From Parus major (taxonomy: Eukaryota > Chordata > Aves > Passeriformes > Paridae), in NCBI RefSeq assembly GCF_001522545.3, contig NC_031777.1, positions 1,717,074-1,781,073 of the forward strand: DNA of 64,000 nucleotides. The letters run 5' to 3'. A program made the position numbers and the translations under genes. The notes under the pieces are model-generated. The model searched no databases. It saw only the letters and a list, made by a program, of their open reading frames with translations, and was not told the origin of the DNA. Positions 55,561 to 64,000 of the stretch are shown here, piece by piece (within the stretch, counting starts at the first letter, position 1; each line of letters starts with the position of its first letter).

Positions 55561-56639
55561 CCAAGCCATGTGAGCACAGCCCTGGTAGTTCACAGCACGG
55601 GCTCCTCAAGTGATAGCACAGACATGAAAGGCAGGCAGGAACAATTTCCTCTTGCTGCACCAAAGATGTTCAGCCTTAGCAGCTGCTTACACAGGGCTGG
55701 AGTAATGAAGACCAGCCCTCTGCTCCAAAGAGCCCAAAGCAAACCCGTGGGCAGAATTAGGTGGTGTTTGACATGAGCACAGGTGTTCAGGCCAAGCTAC
55801 ACCGAGTCAGACCAAGAGGAAAGAACATTTTGAAGGCCTACAGGGGAAACTGGCAATAATCCCCCTACCAAAGTCTCAGCCGTTGAACATGTCAGATCTA
55901 AAACTCTTCAAAAGGCAGATGGAAACCATCACCCCCATTCCGTAGGTGAGGAGCAGCACGAAGAAGGAAGCAGAAGAAAGGAGTATTAAATCCATGACCT
56001 GTCCCAAAGCTGTAGCATATGATACCTCACTATTCCATCACCAGATATCAGCTGGGTGAGAGCCCAAGCACCTTCACATGACATCCACTGACCTTCCTCT
56101 CAGGTCCACGGAGCATCAAATCCCATGGTCCAAACAGGATGCAGCTCAGCAGGGATCACGTGGGATCCCTGCTGAGGAAGCTGCAGGAAGCCTGGTGACC
56201 CCACAACACACGAGCCACCCTTCTCCTCCAGACAGGGCTCACCTTCCCAGCCTTTCCTGGCTCCTCCAAAGAGCAGAGGGCTGGCTCCCACATCCGTCTA
56301 ATTCTGCTGCCATAAATTACCACCGGATGGGACAAAAGTAGAAACTGCTTTGAGTGGGGGATATTTTAAGTTGTTTATGGGTTTTGGGTTTTTTCGTTGT
56401 GGTTTGGTGGGGTTTTTTCCCCAAGTTTCCTTATTTTTCTCCCTTTCTTGCTCCTGATATGATAACAGGAGAGGCAGATCAACGACAGGGAGTTTCCATC
56501 TAGAAGGTCTGGGGGAAAATATGAAATGCAGCCAGCCACTAAAGCTGGACAGGCCTTAAGGTTATTTTTATTTTTAAGTTCTGGCTTCTTAAAACCAGTG
56601 AGCTCACTTTTTGAATTAGGCAAAAGGATATGGATAAAA
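55561..56639. other. unique non-coding sequence
   Basis: Nothing recognised. The patch at 56375-56420 is G/T-rich low complexity. Confidence 0.6.
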
Positions 56640-56960
56640 CAACACGTCCTCAAATAAAACCCTGCCGGCCTTTACGTGTGTTTGCCAACTAAGCAATTTA
56701 TGGGTGGCAAGGTGCAATATTTTTAATGGCACTTTCACACCAAGTTAAAGCATCTTAGAAGGAACTCTAACCAGTCACAGTTCTGGTTCTCTTTCAGGAG
56801 CACTGTGGTAGAGGACAGGGGTGACTTGGTTTTCCAATAAACTATGTACAAAGAACACATGAATTTTGAAAGTTGCATAATGCTCATGCAGAAAGTCAGG
56901 TCTCTTTTGACATTAATTAATTTGGGACAGTCCCTATGTCAAAGCCAGGTAGACACAGTG
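56640..56960. promoter_or_regulatory. candidate conserved block
   Basis: AT-rich unique sequence: TTTACGTGTGTTTGCC, GCAATTTATGGGTGG, GTGCAATATTTTTAATGGC, CAATAAACTATGTAC, GTTGCATAATGCTCATGC and GACATTAATTAATTTGGG. No coding potential. Confidence 0.32.
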
Positions 56961-57984
56961 GAAAAGGTCTGCCCATAAATGCCCAGCATTCACTCCCAAA
57001 ACATCTGCTCTTGACCACTATCAGGAGGAGTTTGCTATATCAGGAATGATCCGTCTAATTTGGCAGTTCTGATTTTTCTTACAGGCACAGAGAGCCAGGC
57101 ACACAACTGACTACAAGAGAAATGGGCCCACTTGGCTGCAGCTCAGCGTGCACCCCGTGGAGCATCAGCTCTGTGAGACAGGGAATTTGTGCCCCATGTC
57201 TCCACTCCACACAGCACAGGGCGACTTGACAGCTCCACCAACTTTGCACATATCCAGGAGTGTGGAACTCAGCTCTGGAATAACTAGTAGTAGAAGCTTT
57301 ACCCCACACCAAACTTCACACAAACCCCAGTTTGCCACAAAACAAAAAGAACTCTTTGCCCCTGTGTGGAAAGCTGAATGCACAAAGAAGTTTGGTGTTG
57401 TCACACCTACTCCAACACTGTCCTCAGGCAATTCCCCTTGGCATCTCCCCTTCCTTTTAACAGTTGGCATCAATCACCCACTCTCTGGCTGTGCCCTTGT
57501 AGCACATCCCCAGAGACAGAAAGGCTCCTGCCACTCTGCCCTAGTGAGGACACAGATAGCTGATGTCACTTGTGGCTGTTCAAACAACCTGCATTCAAAA
57601 TGTCCATCCCCACACCTGCTCCTCTCCACACACCCACAGAAAAACACCCCCAAAAAAAACCCAGATCACAAGAACAGTTACAGCCACTCCCCCACCCACC
57701 ACTTCTTCCTAAAATGACCTTTCTGGATGTTTAAGATCTCTGGGTTTCCAAGACATCCACAGAAACCAAATCCAGGTTTTCGAGGGAAGATTCACGCTGT
57801 GCCACCAGGCTGGAGGTAGCAAACGCTGCTCTGCCTGTGTGTGTGGACAACACCCCCACAGAGAACAGGCAGTGAAGCCAACCCCAGACCATCAGACCAT
57901 CGCTCTTCCCAGCAAGCTGCCAAGGGAGCCCTCCAGCCACATAAATTTTGGGGTGCCCTTGCTCTGTGGTCAGCCCCAGCCAAA
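56961..57984. other. unique non-coding sequence
   Basis: No repeat or gene recognised. The 189-codon plus frame at 57148-57717 has no domain and is rich in His/Pro/Ser/Thr, as chance frames in CA-rich DNA are. Confidence 0.58.
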
Positions 57985-58240
57985 GACATCTTATCGCCGG
58001 CCGTTTCCCCATGCGGCACAAATTCATGTCCCTATCATTAAAGAGACACATGGTTTATTTACTCATTACCATATCCAGCTGTTGGCTTTCCTTCTCCCCA
58101 TATTTCAGGGTAAGTAGTGATTTGACATAAATAATACCCCATTCAGCTATGGCCTGAAAGATATTGTAAATATAAAAAAAAAAAAAAAGTCTTTGGCTAC
58201 AATAGCTCTTTCCAAGTGCTCCGTCCAAATCCTTCTTAGT
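57985..58240. promoter_or_regulatory. candidate conserved block
   Basis: Unique sequence with CTTATCGCCGGCCG, CCCTATCATTAAAGAGAC, GGTTTATTTACTCATTACC, CATAAATAATACCCC and GATATTGTAAATATAAAA, with an A15 run at 58174-58188. Confidence 0.3.
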
Positions 58241-58773
58241 ATGGGAGTGGGGGGAGGTTGGGAAAGAGAAAACCCAACGCCATTACCTAAATAGCCCCAT
58301 TAAAAATGAGCCCAGAGTGAGTTACAGCTTTATTAAACAGATGACATTACATCAGGAATGATGAATCATAATGTTTCTTTTCGGGATTACAATGCTATAC
58401 GACCTCTTCAGCTGGAATTGTTTGCCTCTTATTCCCAGCCACCACCAGGTGTGGTGGCCCCTGTCCCCATCACATCAGTGCCAGCCCTGTAGGCATCTCA
58501 TCCCTAAAGGCTCACAAACTGTCACGGGGAAAAGGATGGAGGAGGACAATCCCTTCAGGAAGTCCGAAGGGGATCCTGGTTTTTGTTCCCAGCCCTGGAT
58601 GAGCAGGGATAACTTCTCAGGAAAGCACAAGATGTTTCTCCACGTTTGCAGGCAGGAGGGGGTTTGTATTCTCAGGCTCTCCCTCTTGCCTTGGTCTCTC
58701 CTGCGTCAGAGTTGAGCAGGGTGAAGCAACAAGAGGGATCAGTGGTGGGGACCAGATTCCAGGGCTGTGCAGC
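58241..58773. other. unique non-coding sequence
   Basis: Unique DNA, including the AT-rich stretch 58290-58400, up to the LTR boundary. No gene. Confidence 0.58.
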
Positions 58774-59264
58774 TGTGCTGCTTTCAGCTGGGGTAGAGTT
58801 TTTGTTTCACAGTGGCTGGTGCAGGGCTGTGTTTCGGATCTGTGCTGAACATAGAGATGTTTTCATTGTGGCTGGGCAGGGCTGGCACAGAGCTGAGGTC
58901 TTTTCTGCTTTTCGTATGGCCACCATTGATATGGTGAGGGGGCTGGGAGGAGGGCCCAGACAAGTGACCCCAAGTGACCAAAGGGATGCTCCAGACCATG
59001 TGAGATCATGCTCAGTATATAAGGTGGTGGAAAGGTGTTTTTAGTCTCTGTTTTTACTTCTCATTATCCTGCTCTGATTTTATTAGCAACAAATCCAATG
59101 AATATCTCTAATTCGAGTCTGGGATGGTATTTGGCGAGTGACCTTAACCAGACCTTAACTCATGAACCCTTTGCTGTATTTTCTCTCCCCCATCCAGTTG
59201 CAAAGGGGAGTGAGAGAGAGGCTTTGGTGGGTGTCTGGCACCCACCCAGGGTCAGCCCACCACA
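58774..59264 (+). mobile_element. solo LTR, avian ERVL-like
   Basis: A retroviral LTR of 491 bp from TGTGCTGCTTTCAGCTGGGG to a TCAGCCCACCACA end. It contains TGACCAAAGGGATGCTCCAG, ATCATGCTCAGTATATAAGG (TATA box 59016-59023) and, in the U5 part, TTTTCTCTCCCCCATCC. These words, their order and the TG...CA ends fit LTRs of the avian ERVL group as I remember them. Flanking pentamers GCAGC (58769-58773) and GCATC (59265-59269) agree at four of five bases, which fits the 5-bp target duplication of that group. No internal coding region adjoins, so this is a solo LTR left by recombination. Confidence 0.85.
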
Positions 59265-59570
59265 GCATCCCAAGGCTTTTAATACCCAATTAATTTTTCT
59301 AATTCCCTTCCAAGCTGAGGACCGCACTGGGGCATGCAGCAGGGATTTCAGGAACAACAGAAGTATGGGAAATTGCACAGTGCAAGATGACTGGGACCAC
59401 ACAGGGTACAGCAAAAGGCTGTAAGGAAAAGGACTATGGACTGCAGCTGGTACAGCCCTGCTCTGCTGGCTCCCCCACCAGAACAGCAGATCCCTACTCC
59501 CAAAACATCACCCATCAAACTGCCTGCTCACTGCCTCTGTCCTTTGCACTGGTCTTCATCAGTTCCTTCA
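59265..59570. other. unique spacer between LTR and tandem array
   Basis: About 300 bp of unique DNA; no gene. Confidence 0.6.
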
Positions 59571-60643
59571 GTCCGTCCATCCATCCATCCATCCATTCTC
59601 CATCATCCATCATCCATCCATCCATCATCCATCCATCCATCATCCATCCATCATCTATCCATCATCCATCCATCATCCCTCATCCATCCATCCATCCTCC
59701 ATCATCCATCCAACCATCNNNNNNNNNNNNNNNNNNNNNNNNNNNNNNNNNNNNNNNNNNNNNNNNNNNNNNNNNNNNNNNNNNNNNNNNNNNNNNNNNN
59801 NNNNNNNNNNNNNNNNNNNNNNNNNNNNNNNNNNNNNNNNNNNNNNNNNNNNNNNNNNNNNNNNNNNNNNNNNNNNNNNNNNNNNNNNNNNNNNNNNNNN
59901 NNNNNNNNNNNNNNNNNNNNNNNNNNNNNNNNNNNNNNNNNNNNNNNNNNNNNNNNNNNNNNNNNNNNNNNNNNNNNNNNNNNNNNNNNNNNNNNNNNNN
60001 NNNNNNNNNNNNNNNNNNNNNNNNNNNNNNNNNNNNNNNNNNNNNNNNNNNNNNNNNNNNNNNNNNNNNNNNNNNNNNNNNNNNNNNNNNNNNNNNNNNN
60101 NNNNNNNNNNNNNNNNNNNNNNNNNNNNNNNNNNNNNNNNNNNNNNNNNNNNNNNNNNNNNNNNNNNNNNNNNNNNNNNNNNNNNNNNNNNNNNNNNNNN
60201 NNNNNNNNNNNNNNNNNNNNNNNNNNNNNNNNNNNNNNNNNNNNNNNNNNNNNNNNNNNNNNNNNNNNNNNNNNNNNNNNNNNNNNNNNNNNNNNNNNNN
60301 NNNNNNNNNNNNNNNNNNNNNNNNNNNNNNNNNNNNNNNNNNNNNNNNNNNNNNNNNNNNNNNNNNNNNNNNNNNNNNNNNNNNNNNNNNNNNNNNNNNN
60401 NNNNNNNNNNNNNNNNNNNNNNNNNNNNNNNNNNNNNNNNNNNNNNNNNNNNNNNNNNNNNNNNNNNNNNNNNNNNNNNNNNNNNNNNNNNNNNNNNNNN
60501 NNNNNNNNNNNNNNNNNNNNNNNNNNNNNNNNNNNNNNNNNNNNNNNNNNNNNNNNNNNNNNNNNNNNNCATCAATCCATCCACCCATCCATCCATCCAT
60601 CCATCCATCCATCATCCATCCATCCATCCATCCATCCATCCAC
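59571..60643. repeat. CCAT-type tandem array with internal gap
   Basis: Tetranucleotide CCAT units with frequent CAT insertions (CATCATCCAT patterns) on the left side, and purer (CCAT)n on the right. The array spans an assembly gap. All three frames translate to repetitive Ile-His-Pro-Ser and relatives, which explains the long open frames here; they are not genes. Confidence 0.95.
59719..60569. other. assembly gap, 851 N
   Basis: 851 undetermined bases entirely within the CCAT-type array. The missing sequence is presumably more of the array. Confidence 0.98.
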
Positions 60644-61317
60644 CTCTTCCCCTGTGCCTTTAGATCCACATTGTCCCCAGTGCAGGTAACACACATGGAT
60701 CACAGAGAAGATCCCCTCTGAAGATGAACTCTCTCCCCTGTGTCGGTCCTTGCAGGATTGGTGGAGGCAGCCATTAAGAAGAAACCCAGCATTCCCAGTG
60801 GGCAGCAGCACGGCCCAAAGCCACCATGTGAAACATTTTGCACATTTTGCACATTTTGCTCCTCTCATCCTTCTCCCAGTGTTTGCCTGCCACCTATAAA
60901 TAACCAGGAGAGCATGACATCCCAACTCCCAGATAAAGCAGCGCCGCGCCGCAGCCCCGCGCGAGCCAACAGCTTCTATTTTTACATCTTTGGTGAGAAC
61001 CACGTGGCAGCTTTCGACAACACACACAAGGGGGGGTGGAAAAAAAGCCCCAGCACTCAGATCTCCACTCCCCCTCCACCTTCTGCTCAGGCAGACCTCA
61101 GACAAGCGCCCGGCAGCCCCATCTGCTCGTCACCTGCTGGCATTTGGGTAGCAGCTACGTCAAACGCCCGGCTCGCGTTCTCACATGTAGGAGTTTGCTG
61201 TCTGAGTGATGAGGCTGTCTGTGCTCCCATTGTGCTTTGCCATCCAGAGGGTTTTTTGGGAGCATTTAACAAAATGCTGTATGCCAGTAGCTGTCTTATG
61301 TAAGCTGTCAACCTCCT
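60644..61317. other. unique non-coding sequence
   Basis: Contains three perfect copies of ACATTTTGC at 60833-60859 and a CpG cluster near 60940-60965 (GCGCCGCGCCGCAG). A possible conserved patch follows (TTCTATTTTTACATC, AACCACGTGGCAGC with a CACGTG E-box). No gene supported. Confidence 0.5.
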
Positions 61318-61370
61318 TGCCCCCATTTTACAGACTGGGGAACTGAGAGAAAGAAGAGATACCTGTGACT
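61318..61370 (-). mobile_element. probable MIR/CORE-SINE fossil, antisense
   Basis: CCCCCATTTTACAGACTGG, GGGAACTGAGAGAAAG and TACCTGTGACTTCC match the reverse complement of the MIR 3' half in order and spacing. Confidence 0.48.
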
Positions 61371-61474
61371 TCCTGCATCCCCAACCCTCTAGCCCTCTGC
61401 CCTCCAAAAACTCCCTCCTTCTTCTCTGGCTGTTCTTCCTCTGTCCACTCATTTCCACAACTTTAGCTGAATCT
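61371..61474. other. unique pyrimidine-rich spacer
   Basis: C/T-rich unique sequence; nothing recognised. Confidence 0.55.
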
Positions 61475-61551
61475 GAAATGAAAAATTAAAAAAAAATAAA
61501 ATCAGCATCCAACAATAAAAACTTAACATAAAGACAAAAAGAAAAAAAAAA
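61475..61551. repeat. A-rich low-complexity region
   Basis: Repeated A runs separated by single T, G or C. Confidence 0.8.
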
Positions 61552-61799
61552 TCCAGTGACTATGAAGTTGGTAAGTGGACCACTTAAGTTCAGTTTTCAT
61601 GCACTAAAATCAACAATGGCAATCATTTCTCTTTCCACTGTAATTGTTGTAACAGCATTGACTCTAATCTTACAGAAGAAAAAAAAATATCCACCCCAGA
61701 TTTCACTCCAGCCTGGAAGTGAGTCAGCTCTCAAACCTCAGTGAGAAAGAAAGGCACTTGCTAGGAAGGATGTGGGAAAATAGAGGGTTAGATTCACCA
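61552..61799. other. unique AT-leaning sequence
   Basis: Contains CAACAATGGCAATCATTTC and CTGTAATTGTTGTAACAGC, the latter with a SOX-like ATTGTTG core. No gene. Confidence 0.5.
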
Positions 61800-62095
61800 G
61801 GCTCCTCTTGGGTCATGCTAAAATTACTACGATTTAAGTTAATGAATAGATTTCCTTTTGTTCCAGCCCAGCTTCATTCTGCAGTGTTACAGCCCTTATC
61901 CCAAGCTGGAAGCAAGAGCTATTCAGATAAAACAAAGCCCAGCTTCCCTTTAGCATTACCACCAAGACTTCTTCATAATAATATTTATAAAATAGCTATT
62001 AAGATGGGAGGGGATAGTAAAACCGTGTCGGTAAAAGGCACTCAGGTTATAAAATACCAGGCATTAAATCCGCCCTGCAACACAAATTCCCTTCC
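61800..62095. promoter_or_regulatory. candidate conserved block
   Basis: AT-rich unique sequence with GCTAAAATTACTACG, GTTAATGAATAGATTTCC, TTCATAATAATATTTATAAA, AGCTATTAAGATGGG and GCATTAAATCCGCCC. An open plus frame of 168 codons (61719-62225) passes through it; no domain is recognisable and composition suggests regulatory DNA instead. Confidence 0.3.
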
Positions 62096-63949
62096 CTCCC
62101 ACGTGTTTGCTTGTTTCAAAGCATCCCTCAAGGCAGAGCTGCATCCTGCTTACTCCTTGGGATCTCTGGCTCATCCAGGCTGTGGGATGAGCAAAGGGGT
62201 CCCTGAAGATGCTGCTGCATCTTGACTCTTCTCTCTGCTCTGGGCTCCAGTCTCTGCTCAGACCTGCTTGGCAGGAATTGCAGGGGCCATTTGGATTGTC
62301 CCCAGCTCCCAACAGAGCAGGGAGGGTCACCCAGGCACTGCTCTGAGCTCCTTGAGGCAAAGAGGGAGGGAGGCAGCCACAGAGGCCACAGCAGAACCAC
62401 AGGCCACCAGGGCAATGGGCCTTGCTCCTTGGCAGGCTGGGTTTGGCACCGTCTGAGCTTCTTCCAGGAAGCAAGAAAGAGTTTTTGTGCTGCTTTTGGC
62501 AAGAGGAGTTTTCCAAGGACGATCTCGTGTGCAGCACATCCCAGCAGACTGCAGCAGCAGGGGAAACTGCTCAGCCTGGAAAGTACATCTGAGGCCTCCC
62601 AATCCTTGTCCTACATCCCCACCTCCACCAAAAGGCAGCTCCACACCACTGGGAAGCACCAGCCTCCTGGGAGGTGTTAGCGGCCAGGACAAGAAGCTAA
62701 CAAGGTGAAGAGTTCCCCCAAAATGTTGATTTGCTGGAACTGAGCATCAGTGCAGTCACCAGGACAGCGAGACGGAATAAAAAGCACACAGCCAGCCTGG
62801 CAGCTCACTGCCAGACACCACAAACACACGAGGTGAAAGTACGAGACCGAGAGATCAGGCTGCAGATCTGCCCATCCAGAGAGGCAGGACTGCAGCAACC
62901 ACCTCTACCAGGAGAGTTTTCCAGGCATTTCTCAGAGTCTGCAAGACCCTGATAATCCCAAACCAAGAAGTATCATCTCACTGCAGAAACCTTCTGCTGG
63001 TTTCCAGCATAATCTCAGCTCTGGAGTTGACCCAGCAAAGAGTCACGGAGCAGGGCTGCAGGTACCAGCAAGCCAAGGGAGGGAAAGCTACACCTACAGC
63101 CTCCACTAGCATTCCCTGGCTTTTTCCAACATCTGAAAGGTAAGGAGGGAGTGGGAAAGGGGATTTGAGAGAACAGAAAGAAGCACTGTGTTTATCCAGG
63201 CTGACACCTCGCAGAGCACCAGCCAGAGCATCTCAGCTCTAACCCCTGCGCCCGCCAAGCGTTGACACTAATAGGACAACAGCTGAGCAATTAAAAGGAG
63301 GAGAGACAAGGAGATATCAAGTCAAAAAGGCTCATGGACAAGAGACAGAAAGCCCTAATTTCTGCTTGTTTGCTTTGGTGAGTGGAATACTGTCAGGCAC
63401 ATACCATTCTCTGGAAAAACTATATTTCTGTCACCACCAATTAATGCCTCTCTCTTAGGAGACTGGAATCCTGTCTTTTTGCTGCACCAGGTTTTTTCAT
63501 GGACCTCAGAGAAAAGGTGTCAGAATTTGGAGTGCACAGCATCCCTTTGTACAGAGAAGTGTCTGAGGCAAGCCACTGGCCCTGTGCAAACTCTCAATTA
63601 AAGACTGTTCACAAACGGTGGGAAACAATAATTTACAGCCCCTTTGCTAGGGATAGAGGAATGGGAAAACACAGAGGAGAGCCTCAGAATCAGGAGGCAA
63701 ACAGCATTTCCCTGAGGTCTTATTTGCACACTTCTCCAGCAGAGTTAACAAGCAGGACAGTGTGGAAGTGGTTGTACTGGTTTGGGGGCCCCAGCTATAA
63801 CTACTTCAAAATCCCAGTGCATGGGAGTGTTCATCCCTAGCTCTGAAAGTCCTGGGCAGCCTTGGGGCCCACAGCTGGTGAGAGGGCCCTGGGGGGAGCA
63901 GGGTGCAGGTTTGGGCAGGTGTCTCTTCTAACACATCATTTACGTGGGC
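62096..63949. other. unique non-coding sequence
   Basis: About 1.85 kb with no interspersed repeat or gene recognised. Opposed chance frames cover 62064-62708. TAATAGGACAACAGCTG near 63271 is the only motif-like patch. Confidence 0.6.
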
Positions 63950-63988
63950 AATGGGAAAAAGCAGTGGGAAAAAACAATGGGAAAAAAG
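63950..63988. repeat. 13-bp minisatellite, three copies
   Basis: Three adjacent units AATGGGAAAAAGC, AGTGGGAAAAAAC and AATGGGAAAAAAG. A short A-rich tandem repeat near the end of the window. Confidence 0.85.
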
Positions 63989-64000
63989 CAAGCAACAAGA

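Noticed and set aside
59387..60721. Open frames over 300 codons on both strands
   Set aside because: They cross an 851-base gap and translate the CCAT array into Ile-His-Pro-Ser repeats; not genes.
61719..62225. 168-codon plus frame through an AT-rich block
   Set aside because: No domain recognised; the block looks regulatory. A cross-species codon-substitution test would decide.

Overview
The window looks like non-coding DNA from a bird, most likely a songbird. The evidence is in the repeats. Eight 3'-end fragments of CR1, the dominant avian LINE, lie on both strands. There are two solo LTRs of endogenous-retrovirus type, one of them resembling avian ERVL LTRs. Ancient MIR/CORE-SINE-like scraps, short microsatellites and three runs of N mark it as an assembled vertebrate scaffold. 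I saw no operons, bacterial promoters, CRISPR arrays or phage genes.

I could not support a single protein-coding gene. Every long open frame is either translated simple repeat, a frame crossing an assembly gap, or a chance frame in moderately GC-rich DNA with no recognisable domain. One 148-bp segment (46861-47008) has an acceptor and a donor in the right places and an open frame, and is reported only as an exon-like candidate. The window is therefore probably a gene desert or the interior of a very large intron.

Layout: 1-5.9 kb is mostly unique. 5.9-14.6 kb carries four CR1 fragments, a pyrimidine minisatellite with a gap, and two strong enhancer-like AT-rich blocks (7320-7620, 12550-13035). 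14.6-18.3 kb is GC-richer and featureless. 18.3-28.7 kb has three more CR1 fragments, a 555-bp gap inside enhancer-like sequence, several candidate regulatory blocks (one with an RFX-type X-box) and a decayed array of roughly 19-bp units. 28.7-44 kb alternates plain unique DNA with candidate regulatory blocks and holds the last CR1 scrap. A solo LTR sits at 44060-44481. 46.5-58.3 kb has more enhancer-like blocks and SINE fossils. A second solo LTR (58774-59264) lies about 300 bp from a large CCAT-type array with an 851-bp gap. The end of the window is again unique.

The overall impression is of many AT-rich blocks rich in homeodomain, POU and forkhead core motifs, separated by ordinary DNA. 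That is the usual look of regulatory deserts around developmental genes. I cannot measure conservation from one sequence, so every regulatory call is an inference from composition and motif content. I do not see a new biological system. The most useful leads are the candidate enhancers, the decayed tandem array, the LTRs and the gaps.
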